This document shows, in pieces, positions 49,094 to 62,040 of a stretch of 64,000 nt of DNA. The DNA is from Brachyhypopomus gauderio (Eukaryota > Chordata > Actinopteri > Gymnotiformes > Hypopomidae): the NCBI RefSeq assembly GCF_052324685.1, contig NW_027506917.1, forward strand, positions 186,001 to 250,000. Direction: 5' to 3'. The translations under genes and the position numbers were made by a program. The stretch's first letter is position 1, and every line of letters starts with the position of its first letter. The notes beneath the pieces were generated by a model. The model saw nothing but the letters and a program-made list of their open reading frames with translations. It was not told the origin of the DNA and searched no databases.

Positions 49094-49934
49094 CGGCCAC
49101 TGTAATGTACAGACCGGTACACACCGTATATGAAGGGAGAATTGAACCCAAATGCCGTTAGAAACCAATAAGGATGAATGCTTATCACTGGGACTGTGTG
49201 TATGAAATAAAACACACGCGAACAAACAGAAAGCACAGCATAAAACCACTATGCATACACACAGTGGCAAAACGAAACTCAAAATGATGTGGAAAACTCA
49301 ACGCGTAAAAATAAAGCACAACCGTAGAATGGAAAACAACGTGGAATACTCAACATGTGAAAAGGCAAAACTAAACCGTATAGACACGGGAGGAAAATAA
49401 CAAAGGTAACTAAAAGAACGCGGAAGAAACTCAACACGTAAAATGAAACCAAGGACGCCAGGGGAAGTGACCGGCAACAGGCGAACGCCGCAACAAAACA
49501 AAACCCTTCCCAAAATAAAAGAGTAACTGACAGGAAGAGATAAGACTGGAGGAAAACTTGAGATGGGCCAGAAGTGGCGCAGGAGGTAGATACTCGAATA
49601 AGTAAAAGTAAAAGTTAGAGAGAGAGAACAAGAGAAAGAGAGTAAGGTGGAGAGAAACATTCACACGGGAACGCACTAGGACTGACTCGGTGCCTCTTAT
49701 GGAGGTAGAAGGTGTGGCATCCAAGCCAGCCCTGACACAGCCAGCAAGGCATCATTACGGGAGCTAGTGTGTTTGGTACACCTTTACTGCCTCCGTCTGC
49801 TGCCCTCAAAACTGAATCTATGGAATAGGGAAAAAAAACCCATTTAGAACTCAGAATAAATAGAGGAACAGTACAGATAGAACAATCCTAAATTGCATTT
49901 TTGATTAATAAAGTACTACATATAAGCATATACC
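49094..49934. other. Non-coding spacer (block B)
   Basis: Counterpart of 12,480-13,320. Small indels and substitutions relative to block A (near 49,406, 49,615, 49,756 and 49,830) break the long minus-strand frame seen in block A. Confidence 0.6.
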
Positions 49935-49942
49935 ACTTAGAG

Positions 49943-50814
49943 CAGGGGTACTCAACTGGCGGACCGCGGTCCGGATCCGGACCCGAACGCAGTCCTGTCC
50001 GGACCCAATCTCATTCCTGATTAACTGGATACGGACCAAAACAAAACCGTAACATTTATTTCAGGGCTATTGAAAAAACACTCCGTCACGAGTGTACGTT
50101 TGCCACCCCGCTCAACAACTTACGTTCGCGCCCCCCGTCACGAGTGTACGAGGGTCAGCGCGGCGAAAATAACGTAATCGCTGAGGCTCCGCGTGTGCGC
50201 GAGTGCCTCGCGCGCTGTCGGTTCGCGAGGTCGTGCACCTCTCGAATTTTGTAACTTCGCGCCGCGCTTCAGCGCAATGAACAAAGTCACGTTTTCAGGG
50301 TTCATACACCTTTATAAGGTGGAGTTCAAGCACTTGTACGTCACTTTCAAGGTCCATTTCAATATTTCCCAGCATGTTAAACATAATTAAGTTAAATATT
50401 TATACATATACTCGAAATAATTCGCTTTTTATCACATTATTTAATGGTTGTTTATTTTAAAAACGCCCAATCTTCACGTCTTCACGTTCTCATGTTTCGT
50501 CCTGGAATTACAAGAGGCTCGTATTTGTTAACCTAATACAAGAGAACTATTCAGTCAGACATATTTGTTGTGAAACCAAGTAGTTACAATTTCAAGCATT
50601 ATAAAGTACTTTAACCTAAATTCCAGCACTTTTCAAACCTGAAACACATAGCAACATTAAAATTGGTCAGGTAAATGTCCATTCCACTGTTTTGAGGGGT
50701 GTTTCTACCACATATCGTTTCGAACAAAACACCACAACCCCCCCCCCCCCCGGACCTCAGGTCAAAGGTATCTGCCAAAATTGGCCCGCGGACAAATTTA
50801 GTTGAGTACGCCTG
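49943..50814. mobile_element. Non-autonomous hAT (872 bp), block B only
   Basis: The ends CAGGGGTACTCAACT and AGTTGAGTACGCCTG form hAT-type inverted termini. Perfect 8-bp duplications ACTTAGAG lie at 49,935-49,942 and 50,815-50,822; block A has the empty site with a single ACTTAGAG. The interior resembles the older fragment at 1,080-1,650. There is a poly-C run near 50,740. No intact gene. It is downstream of the PIM-like kinase stop codon. Confidence 0.94.
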
Positions 50815-51003
50815 ACTTAGAGCATTCAATTGTTATATAGTACACTATGCCTGACCCAGATTTTTCTGGTCCATAAGCAACAACTTGATAAGCTCATCCA
50901 ATATTACATTGCACCTTGCTTATTACTCAATATCAGTGGCCCAGACTATGTAATTTGGTGGCTGTCCTCTAGTCTCATGCCCAGTTCCATTTACTAACCT
51001 GAC

Positions 51004-53146
51004 TTAGTTCTGAAGGCCTTCTGAAAACCACTGATGTGCCAGAACATCCTCGAGCACAGGACGTTTTTCAGGGTCCTTTTGCAGACACCATGTTAGCAGA
51101 TGGCGGCAGTCTGTGTGTGTAGCAACGGGATTAGTTGAGAAAGAAAATCAGTTACCATCTGAAACCTCTGATCTGACTGTTCTAATGGCTTATTCAAAGT
51201 TTTTAAATGACAGAACTGTACAGAAACCTTCATCACTAACAAAAACTAAAAAGACTGAACAAGTCTTTTTTATAATTTTAAGACGGTTACAAAATGTTGT
51301 ATTGCCAATTCTCCATTCTTCATTAGTACATTTTATCAATCTGTGGTTGTGTATTACATTACCAGATGAAATAATTACATAAATTATCATTTTGCAATTT
51401 AGAATTTCTAGTTATCTTGAAGATGCTTCTGCCTTTTCACCTCTGGATGGGTTTCCCTTGAAGCAGAGGTCTGCCTCAACAATGTCCTCCTCCTTCTCAA
51501 AGGGCACATCTCCACAGATAATGCTGTAGAGGAGCACACCCAGACTCCAGATGGTGGCTTGACGGCCCTCATACGTCCTGTCAATCAGCCATTCAGGTGG
51601 GCGGTATACCTTGGTGCCTAAGACAACGAGAGAGAATCATCAGTAACAAAATAACAAGTTTATAATAGTCTCTAATTTGATCCCATTTTTTAACTTGAGG
51701 TGCACATTTCATTCCTATGGTGAATAACCTTCAAAGCGCCTGTAGGGTTCGGTCTTAAGCAGATCGCCACAACCAAAGTCGATCAACTTGACGTCAAGGG
51801 TGTCGGTGTTGACCAGAAGGTTTTCTTCCTTGACGTCTCTATGCAGAACTCCACGGTCACGGCAGTGAAGGACAGCCTGAACCACCTGACGCATGATCAA
51901 TCGTGCCAGTGGCTCAGGTAGTTGGTATTGGTGCAAGTCCAAGAAATCAAACAGGTCCATGCAGGGGATGGGTCGCTCCAGAATCAAGATGAAGCAGTCG
52001 CAATCAAACCATTCTAGCAGCTCCACAATATGCTGACAACGAGGTGGCTTGCACACCATCTCCATTAAAGCCACCTCTAAGGGGAGACTGCGAGTTTCAC
52101 CGGGCTAAAATTAGGGAACACATGGTTAGTATGGGTTTGAAGTTTTATAGTGGAATTATGGTTAGCAGGTTAACATGAAAGGGATCTGGATTGGTACCAA
52201 TCATTAGATGAAACCTGAATCTAAAAGTGAACTGTTTTCCATTCGTGTTGGGAGGAGTCACTGAATGGAAAATTAACAGCTTTGCGTTTATAGTCCCTTT
52301 GCAGTTTTACCCATCTAAAAAGTTCCAGACATTGTTGCAATATTACATAAGTAAAGATATTGAACTTACAACAGTGATGAACCGTTCTGTGTGATGCTTC
52401 GGCACAAATTTAATGGCGATCTGGTCACATAAAAAACACAGCAAGTGAAGTTGTTTACACAAAACAGTCAGTACATTTAACATATATCTAAGGGCCTGCA
52501 GATGGTAGCCACAGCTTCTCAGGTAACTCATAAATCTGGAGTCTGATAAATACTCATCCACAGATTGTCAAGCTTATTACATTGTATAATCAGGATCTTT
52601 GTGTTCAAAAAGTGGAAAAAGGTCAAGGCACATTAGATTTGACCACTTGATTGCCATGTGAATAACAAAGGCTCTCTAGGGAAAATAGCTCCTTTCAAAG
52701 TTCTAATCACAATCTAAAATAGAAATTAAGTCCCAAAATCATTCTTGTATTGTGTGCTGATGCTCACCTGTTTTCCATCAGCCTTGCGGACTCCTGCATA
52801 CACTGAGCCGTATCCTCCTGTGCCCAGGAGATCTCCCACAGTGTAGCGTGAATTGAAGCTCACTACATGAAACAAAAACAAGTTACATCATTGTACAACA
52901 TAAGATTCAGTCAAAATAAATTTCAGCAGGTGTAAAATGCTGGTAGTGTTGAGGGTGCTATTCTAGACAGACCTTTGCACTCCTCCTCTCTCTTCTCTCT
53001 CTTCTTCTTCTTTGCCCGCGTCTCCATGGGGTGGGGTGTCAAGTCTTGAGGAGCATCCCCTTTCCTCTTCCTACTCCGCCTCAGAGGTTCCTCTTCTCGC
53101 CCTCGCTTTGCAGACAACTTGCAGCTTCTGCTCACCTTGCGCTCAG
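51004..53146 (-). CDS. PIM-related serine/threonine kinase (block B)
   Basis: Exons: 52,973-53,146; 52,768-52,862; 52,370-52,420; 51,729-52,104; 51,441-51,617; 51,004-51,110. All splice sites and phases match block A, and the one coding-strand change noticed in exon 4 (codon for Gly in PGETR) is silent. The Gly loop, ATP lysine, ERPxP hinge, HRD, DFG and PPE motifs are intact. Unlike block A, the last intron is short (330 bp) because it lacks the 678-bp hAT. Start exon not found. Expected to phosphorylate Ser/Thr in basic contexts like other PIM kinases (inference). Confidence 0.88.
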
Positions 53147-54066
53147 CTAAAATGAAGAGAACACAATGTTTATGTAACCTTTAAGTAACGTTAGAATTAT
53201 TTTAACATTAACCAATGGTTGACACATCTGAATTATACAAGTAAAAAAAAAACATATTCCACATTTCAAACAGAATATAATCAAATACAAATAAATTTAA
53301 TTGAAACAGAAATGCTAGTTGAAATCTTAATCACTGCTGTTTCCCCATGTTTTTCTGCAATAATAATTTTAAATGTGAGCATCCTCTCTTTCTCATCGTC
53401 AATCATTTCTAAATCATTTCTTTGAAGAAAATGTAACTCGTGTGCTTGAAGAAAATGTATATGTACTATATGCACTGTAAATACAATTTCATCTTTCTTT
53501 GTTTAGACATTAGACTGCAGAAGCCTATGCCAATCTCGCCAGTAAACCACAGAGGGAGTAAATGTAGGCACTCCTTCAATGCTTGCTTTAAAACCATAGG
53601 ATACATAGGCAGTATCAAAACACAAACTACTGAGAGACAGCAATTTTAGTTGTAATTTTAGAGACCATTTTGTGTTAATGCATCATTTATATTGGGGGTC
53701 TTTTATTTTGACATTTGGGGGGTTTGTGTTTTGTGGAGTGGCGAGATTACAGCTCGCGTTGTGTTCTGTGGATTGCTCCTACTTGCGAGGTGGATTAAAA
53801 AAAGTTAATAGTCCCATCCGTTGGCTCTAGTGTGGAATTTTGTTGAATAAGGCCTTTGTTCGGAAGCTAGAGTTTATTTTAAACTCCCACGCCTTTCATT
53901 ACTAACACACCCGATAATTATATCTGAGAATTATATATATGAGCAAATATAGTGTGTGTATCCTTATTTGTAGTAGTAATTCCGATCGCAAGATACATGC
54001 AAGGTAGGATGTGTTAGCTCAGTGGAAGTGGAAATTACCCAACACAATTTAGTTTGTATAGGCCAT
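53147..54066. other. Upstream of kinase exon (block B)
   Basis: Counterpart of 16,341-17,249. No first exon recognised. Confidence 0.4.
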
Positions 54067-54397
54067 ACACGGGCAAACTACGGCCCCTTAGGCTTTTTAA
54101 TCCAACCTGCCAAACCTGTCTAAATGATAGTAAGAACGTCATTCATTTCCCCTTTTTACCCTTTCATCTGCAATACCATCGTCTCCCCAATAGATGGCGC
54201 ATTAATCCAGACACATTGACCTCCGTTGGAGTGTAACTTTCCTGCTGCCGTTTTGCCCTTCGGTAAAAATGAGAGGAGCAAAGAAAAGAAAAGAAAAGTG
54301 GACACGGAGTGCCGAGTGTCTAAAAAAGAGTGGAAAACAAAATATTTTTTCACGGAGGTCCGGCACAATCAACTGACTGCAATAAAACATTCAAGTC
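54067..54397 (+). mobile_element. hAT fragment, transposase N-terminus (block B)
   Basis: Counterpart of 17,250-17,580 with about 10 extra bases (CACGGGC region near 54,067) that look ancestral. Same KKRKVDTECRVSKKEW frame. Confidence 0.65.
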
Positions 54398-56821
54398 TAG
54401 TCTTGCTTGTAAGCTCACATTGTCCTTGCCCACAGAAGTGGGTACAAAGCACAAACTCCTTATATCACACAGACTGCTGCTGCATTGTTTAAAACTGGCC
54501 AGGTGATACCCAATACTTAAATAAGCCATGTTACATAGATTACAAAGATTAATAGATATATGCTTTGGCAGCAGTCCAGATGAGATATCAGAAGCCAGCA
54601 AAGCAGCATGACAATGTTTTGTTTAGATTGTTTGGGGGTGTACTAAAATAGTGAAAAATGACATCTGTAATCCATATTATCAGTATTACCCGTATTATCA
54701 GTATTATACTATGCTGGTATAACAATGATTCGAAGCATTATCACCTTAGACTAAACACACCCACCTAGCAGATAACGAGTGTCACAGTACACCCACACTG
54801 TATGTGGGTCGTCAAGGTGCCCACTCTAAAGTGCTCTACTCTACACCAAACATATCACAGCAAAGTAATGAATGGAAAATGAAATACATTCAAATTCATT
54901 TGTCTTCCTCTGGTCCATCTGGTTCGTTCATTTGTCTTCCCCTGTTTCTAATAAATACTGTCCACATGTTTCATAATACAAATATGTAGTCATGGTCACT
55001 TGGCAGTCATGGCTGAGTTGTTGTTATTCACATTTCCTTATAATACAGCTGACTGTCGAATGTTTAGGAGCAAGGAAATTTCATGACTGGATTTGTTGCA
55101 CAGGTGGCATATTGTCACAGTTCCACGCTGGAAAGCACTGAGCTCCTGAGAGTGACCCATTCACAAATGTTTGTAAAAACAGTACGCGTGCCTAGTAAAA
55201 ATATCTTATCAATGTCTATATGAAAGAAGAGGATCTGCCTCAGAACCTCGCCTTGAACATGGGGTTGAGCAAGGTGTCTCTGCCTCTCCATGTCAGGGCC
55301 TAAATGCAAAACACCAACCCAGGGCACAGAGGATGCATGAGCGTGTACTGTTAAGATAATCAGGTCTATAAGAAGGGCTACAGTGCCATGTGAATTCATT
55401 ACAATGTTGAAGACTATGTGATGTCTCATTTTCTGATAAAACTGATGTTTTGCTGGTCAGGTCATGTGCAGAAAGCTGATGGTTCTGCACCTCTGCCAGA
55501 CCTTACAAACAAATAAATGTTTTTTTTTCTACTTTATCATGCATGGTTGTTTGGTTTGTTGAATATGCATGTAATCTTCAGTGTTACACAGTACCAGTGT
55601 GGAGTGGACCTGTGGGCTGGTGGATGTCCCATATAGATGGTCCTTCTACAGGCATGCTAACATGGCTGACATTTGAGGGTCCGGCCGTACTTCCGCCGTG
55701 GATCACTGGCTCTTGGGGGTTGTAGGACACACCTGAAAATCCCACAGCAGGTAAAGTGAAACCCCAGCACGCCTCACAGTGAGGCTCAAATGCCTTGTAA
55801 GTGTTTCCCAATGAACAAGTAATTATAAGAAGGGCTATGGTGCCATGTGATGTCATTAGAATGTGGGGAGAATGCTTAAGAATTTGTGATGTTAGAAATC
55901 TGTTTCTTTTTAAAAATGTTTATTTTTATTTGCTTTATTCATGGCCACATGGACAATGTTAACACATATATGTAACATGGTGGGATTTATGAAAATTGTG
56001 CTGAGTCAAAGAAATCAAAGAAATAACCCATGCTCCATTAATTATATTATCCTGTACACATGAAATAAAGAGCTTGACAGTCATCAATAGAATAAATATA
56101 CATGTTATTTTTCTGAACCTTAGAAACCTACTACATAAATGTGTATATTTAATTTTTTATTATTATGAATAAGCCTATGGAAATCCATACTCATAAGAAC
56201 TAAATATACTGTCTTACATAGAAGTATAAAATTATGTACAGTATATGGAAATGTATTTTTCTCACCATGAGTGGTACAACCTGGTGTGTCTATGAAGTTG
56301 TTTTGTTCCTGCCCAGGCCTTGGCTGGTCAATTCTGCAGGGGTAAAAACTCATTCTCAAGGTGAAAAATAGAAAGGATAGAAAGATAGAAAGATCTACAA
56401 AAAATAGAAAGTAAATCAGATCTTATTTGTAAGATTTGTAAGATTTGTAAGGGTTGTAAGTCACAGAGCAAAATCTCATACGATCAGTTCTGAGCTTTTC
56501 AGCATCAAAATTGAAATCAAAACATTCCATCTTCCCAACCAAACATTCTAAACCAAACATTCCAAAGTTGAGTAGCACATGTAATATCACAACTTCCAAT
56601 TTTTTAACCAAAACACCAAATCAGCCAGGCTGCTACAATAACCTGATGCAGCCTGGCTTGTATACACCTTTCATACACCTTTTCCCTGGTCAAAGTCAGG
56701 CACTTTCAATGTCTATTTTCTTTCAATTTCTATTTTCAATATTTTCCAGTACCTTACAGCTTAGGTGTAATTACAAATCAGTGATTCTTGAGACAAGGGA
56801 CAAAACGGGGTTACAAATATA
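54398..56821. other. Non-coding; 216 bp not present in block A
   Basis: Counterpart of 17,581-19,778. At 54,662-54,877 block B carries 216 bp absent from block A, bordered by the direct repeat AAAATGA. The extra DNA has no inverted termini and no coding frame. The small internal repeat near 55,370 and 55,825 is as in block A. Confidence 0.55.
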
Positions 56822-58402
56822 CACTGCTCAAAAAAATAAAGGGAACCCTTAAACAACACAATATAATTCCAAGTCAACCACACTTCTGTGAAACCAACCT
56901 GTTCAGTTAGGAAGCAACACTGATTGTGAATCAATTTAACCTGCTGTTGTGCAAATGGAATAGACAACAGGTAGAAATGAGAGGCAATTAGCAAGACCCC
57001 CCCCCCCCCCCCCCCCCCCCTATAAAGGAGTGGTTCTGCAGGTGGGGACCACAGACCACTTCTCAGTACCTATGCTTTCTGGATGATGTTTTGGTCACTT
57101 TTGAATGTTGGTGGTCCTTTCACACTCGTGGTAGCATGAGACGGACTCTACAACCCACACGAGTGGCTCAGGTAGTGCAGCTCATCCAGGATGGCACATC
57201 AATGCGAGCTGTGGCAAGAAGGTTTGCTATGTCTGTCAGCGTAGTGTCCAGAGGCTGGAGGCGCTACCAGGAGACAGGCCAGTACACCAGGAGACGTGGA
57301 GGAGGCCGTAGGAGGGCAACAACCCAGCAGCAGGACCGCTACCTCCGCCTTTGTGCAAGCAGGAACAGGAGGAGCACTGCCAGAGCCCTGCAAAATGACC
57401 TCCAGCAGGCCACAAATGTGCATGTGTCTGCACAAGCGGTTAGAAACCGACTCCATGAGGATGGTATGAGGGACCGACGTCCACAGATGGGGGGTTGTGC
57501 TTACAGCCCAACACCGTGCAGGACGCTTGGCATTTGCCAGAGAACACCAGGATTGGCAAATTCGCCACTGGCACCTTGTGCTCTTCACAGATGAAAACAG
57601 GTTCACACTGAGCACGTGACAGACATAACATGAGACGCCGTGGAGAGCGATCTGCTGCCTGCAACATCCTTCAGCATGACCGGTTTGGCAGTGGGTCAGT
57701 AATGGTGTGGGGTGGCATTTCATTGGAGGGCCACACAGCCCTCCATGTGCACACCAGAGGTAGCCTGACTGCCATTAGGTACCGAGATGAGATCCTCAGA
57801 CCCCTTGTGAGACCATATGCTGGTTGGCCCTGGGTTCCTCCTAATGCAGGACAATGTTAGACCTCATGTGGCTGGAGTGTGTCAGCAGTTCCTGCAATGT
57901 GAAGGCATTGAAGCTATGGACTGGCCCGCCCGTTCCCCAGACCTGATTGAGCACATCTGGGACATCATGTCTCACTCCATCCACCAACGTCACGTTGCAC
58001 CACAGACTGTCCAGGAGTTGGCGGATGCTTTAGTCCAGGTCTGGGAGGTGATCCCTCAGGAGACCATCTGCCACTTCATCAGGAGCATGCCCAGGCGTTG
58101 TAGGGAGGTCATACAGGCATGTGGAGGCCACACACAATACTGAGCCTCATTTTGACTTGTTTTAAGGACATTACATCAAAAGTTGGATCAGCCTGTAGTG
58201 TGTTTTTCCACTTTAATTTTGTGTGTGGCTCCAAATCCCGGCCTCCATTGGTTAATAAATGTGATTTCCATTGATGATTTTTGTGTGATTTTGTTGTCAG
58301 CACATTCAACTTTGTACAGAACAAAGTATTCAATGAGAATATTTCATTCATTCAGATCTAGGATGTGTTATTTGAGTGTTCCCTTTATTTTTTTGAGCAG
58401 TG
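56822..58402 (+). mobile_element. Tc1/mariner element, inactive (block B)
   Basis: Same element as 19,779-21,361, with TA on both sides. The poly-C run is 24 long (56,997-57,020). A 5-bp deletion near 57,822 adds a frameshift not present in block A. Confidence 0.95.
57136..58143 (+). pseudogene. Tc1/mariner transposase, frameshifted (block B)
   Basis: Shares the poly-G frameshift, the mid-gene break and the missing Asn-Pro before IEH with block A. A further 5-bp deletion (after RPYAG) lies just before the second catalytic Asp (MQDNVRPH). Confidence 0.9.
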
Positions 58403-59210
58403 TATAATAAGTATGAACTCCTAATAATTATATTATTTCTTTAAGTGATAGAATATTTAAAAGGTAATCACAGTAAATAGTATATGTCTTTTATATCCAG
58501 CAGTTTCAAAAACTGAGGAAATAAGGGATGAGGATACAGAGAGAAGGGAAAGTGAGATTGAACAAAGAGAGAACATGGCTAGTGAGGAGAGACAGGGAGA
58601 GCTAATACAACCCAGTGAGCCAGCAGCCAGTCAGCATAACCATCAGCCAGAAGCCAGCCAATCAGAGCTATTGAAAAAATTAAAGAGACAAGAAAGAATC
58701 ATGAGGAAAACAAAGGCAGCACTACAAAAAATAAGGAAGGAAAATGCCACTCTCAAGAGACACTGAAAGTTAGGGACACAAAACTGATCAAAAGATCAAA
58801 TGAAAGCATTAGGCAGACTAACCACAAAAGGGATGAAATTGAGCAATGAGACAATTAAGAAGGCGTTGAAAATTGGCTTTACTGCTGGTGGGACAGGTTA
58901 CAAGACCCTGCAGGAACTGCAATTTCCCCTGCCAGGAATAAGAACCCTACAGAGAAGGATGCAATGCGTTAGATTTGAGCCTGGTGTGCTGACAGAGGTG
59001 TTTGATTTCCTTAAACTGAAGGTAGATGGGTTGACAGAGATTGAACGGGAATGTGTGTTGACCTTGGATGAAATGGCAATCACACCAAGTGTGGAGTTGC
59101 ATATGCTTACCGGCAAACTCTATGGTGATGTGACTTTGCCAGGTCACACAGGAGTAGCAACACATGCTTGTGTCTTTATGCTGGCTGGAAGCACAAACAC
59201 GGTGGAAGCA

Positions 59211-59255
59211 AGTAGTGGCATATCAAGTAGTGGCATATCAAGTAGTGGCGTATCA
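59211..59255 (+). repeat. 15-bp unit present three times in the P-element gene
   Basis: AGTAGTGGCATATCA occurs at 59,211, 59,226 and 59,241 (the last with one change). Block A has a single unit (22,165-22,179). In the transposase frame it repeats VVAYQ inside the normally conserved RWKQVVAYHF block, adding ten residues without a frameshift. Confidence 0.95.
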
Positions 59256-59472
59256 TTTCACTGGCAATACTACCAACAGAGCACAGTACAGGCCAATAAT
59301 TATTGAATTAATACAAAGGGCAGCATCCATAGGGCTACATGTGTTCAACGTCACCACTGACATGGGTAGCCCTAAGCAGGCCATGTGGAGATCCTTTGGG
59401 GTCAACCTCAATAAAACATCTGGGCCACATCCATCAACACCAGACAGACAACTTTATTTCATGCCTGATGTC

Positions 59473-60697
59473 CAGAGCCGGCCCTGACCAATGTGGTGCC
59501 CTAGGCGAGATTTTGGTTGGTGCCCCCTGCATCATCAATCATTGTGTTGATTGTGTCACTATTAAAGAAACAAATAAAAAGCAAATGACTTAAATATTAC
59601 CATATAACAAGCAATAAATATAAAGGTGTTGCACAAAAAATATTTTAAAACTATTTTACATAACGTAGTGCAGAGAACAACTTTTAAATATTAATAATAA
59701 ATTTAAAATAAAAATAAAAAAACTACCACCAGTGCAAATCAGGGCAATTTGCCTACTGCAACATTATTATTTCAAAAGTGCATTCGCAATGAACAGAGGG
59801 TTAGTATGTATTTATTTTAAGCTAAGCTAATCATAGCACCTCCTAGGATTGGGCAGTATGATGACTCTTTTCACCAAGATCATACAGAGGGGAAAAAGCC
59901 ACAATGACAATTGAGTGTTGTGAGTCAAGCGAGCTGGTTTCAAAGAAAAACACAACAGCTACAGATTGGCAACATTTTGGATTTGTTTCAAATAAAAAGG
60001 AGACCATTGGAGCACGCCCCCACGATTTTAATTCGATAATATGATTGGTTGATAAAACTGCCAATCTATAATAAAAGCTCTCAATGTAAAAGGGCCTTTC
60101 TCTCTTTTACCTAGAAACAACGGTGTGAAATATTCTGATTGGTAGATTTTTTATTTCACTGCTGAGGTTGTTTTCCAGCACAAGTACGAAAAGTGGATTT
60201 GAAAGCCGATTTATAGGAAAAATACAAATTATTGGTGAAGCGTTATTAACATATATTACATATAATAGATAAAGCATCCTTTTTAAGATCAATTAACCTT
60301 CAGAGAAGGCGTTGAAGTCCCTGACGATTCGCCAATGGTATAGTGTTAATTCACCACATATTGCCATTATATTACCTGTTTTTCTGCCTTTTTGAGGTCT
60401 TTACAGGGAGATGTCACTCACTCTGTGGTGTACAGAGAAACAGTAACGAGGTGCGCAGAGCGCGCGGGAGGGCGGGTTGGCGCGCGGGTGATAGGTGTCG
60501 TGTGTTGTTATTATAAGAATTATTAATTTGACTAATATTATTAAACAATGAAATTATGATTATGTGGACTTTGCTTGTTTTCACATTTATTAATTGTTCA
60601 TTTGTTAAAAATAAAAACCGCATGCACGCGAGCGCCCCCCTGGACAGCCGGCGCCCCTAGCATTTGCCTATGTCGCCTAATGGAAGGGCCGGCCCAG
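59473..60697. mobile_element. Non-autonomous hAT (1,225 bp) inside the P-element gene
   Basis: The ends CAGAGCCGGCCCT and AGGGCCGGCCCAG are inverted hAT-type termini. Perfect 8-bp duplications CTGATGTC lie at 59,465-59,472 and 60,698-60,705. Without the insert the transposase frame reads straight across (MPDV then PHLV). The right part includes GACGATTCGCCAATG (about 60,322), like the termini of the 678-bp hAT in block A, so a second related element may be nested inside. Confidence 0.95.
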
Positions 60698-62040
60698 CTG
60701 ATGTCCCACATCTGGTAAAGAGCTTAAAACGTGCCCTTGTCCGTGGACATGTGTTCAAAATTCCTGAGGACATTGTAAACAAAGAGAACCTCCTCTCTAA
60801 TGAGGTTTCAGTGGTCCCTATTAAAGACCTAGTGGCCTTTCAGGAAGGGATGGCATTAAAAATAGCTCCACATCTGTCAGCTGCAGCCATCGAGCCAAGT
60901 CACTTTGACAAGATGAAGGTTGGTCCTGCTCTAAATGTATTCAGTAAGGCAACAAGTGCTGGGCTGAAACACATGGTGCAGCAAGAAAAACGCCCTCTGT
61001 CCTACACAACTACAGCGTGGCTACTGGAGCAAGTTGATCATTGGTTCAATCAAATGTCATCTCGTCATCCAATTAGGGCCTTGAGCAGACTGAAGATGGA
61101 GGAGTAGCAAAAGGCCATCACCTTCCTCCAGGACATTGTCCATCTGTTCCGTGGGATGAAGATTGGTCAGAAGGGACACTGGAAGCCTGTTCAGACTGGG
61201 GTGATAATGGCAACAACATCAATTTTAGCCATACGAGAAGAGATGCTGACTAGAGGACACAGGTTTGTGTTAACATCAAGTTTCACACAAGACTGCCTTG
61301 AAAATACCTTCAGCTGTGTGAGGTCTAAAAATCCTGTCCCAACTCCAGTGGAATTCCATCGTGCACTGAGGATCATATCTGTGGGACAGTTCCTCACAGC
61401 CATCAGGTCTGGGAGCTACCTGGAAAACAACAGTAGCTTTTTGGCAGACTTCTTGGACACAGTGGAGCAAAATGTCATACCATCAGTCAGAGTGGAACAG
61501 CTAATGGCGGTCAACAGAGCTGCACCTGACCTCACAAAGAGCGAGAAATGCATTCTCTTCCATCTTGCTGGCTACATCGTCCACAAGGTCATCAGGTTTG
61601 CCGGCATCTGTGAAAAATGCAAAATTGCAGCACAGCACAGTGATGACAATCCTGCTGGAGAAAACAGCATCTTATTGAACTTAAAAGAGTTCAAGGCAGG
61701 TGCTCTTTGTCATCCTTCCCAAGACGCATATGATTTCATTCACCAAATTGAGGAACTATTTAGGAACAAGACTGGTTCCTGCCTCATGGAACTCCCTGAT
61801 GCAGTGAGGGTCTTGGAGAAACAAGCTCAGGCACTTTACAGTAAGCTTCCAGCTTGCTGTGGAGTACAAGACAAAATCATGAAAAGATTCATACGGCTAA
61901 GGTTGAGAATTGAGGCAGCAACAATACCAAATGACAGAAAGAAGAAACAGTTAAAAGATGGTCATTTTGGAAGCAAGAGCCAATCCAGAAAGTTGAAAAA
62001 CAACTCCAAGAGCCAAGCTTCAAAATCCGGCAACCCCTAA

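Larger units (their letters stand above)
58502..62040 (+). pseudogene. P-element/THAP9-like transposase (block B, most complete copy)
   Basis: Order of recognisable parts: coiled coil (58,575-58,766), MKALGRLTTKG with FPLPGIRTLQRRM and LTLDEM (58,800-59,150), RWKQVVAY...HFTGNTTNRAQYRP (about 59,200-59,300), LIQRAASIGLHVFNVTTDMG (second catalytic Asp region) to YFMPDV, then after a hAT insertion PHLVKSLKRALVRG to 61,104 and on to 62,040. The C-terminal part has SFTQDCLENTFSCVR with the likely catalytic Glu, and a Cys-rich segment (ICEKCKI, LPACCG). Defects: frameshifts near 58,766 and 59,190, a 30-bp expansion, the hAT, and one TAG at 61,105-61,107. No THAP finger was found. The family is close to vertebrate THAP9. 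It is inactive as read. Confidence 0.85.
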
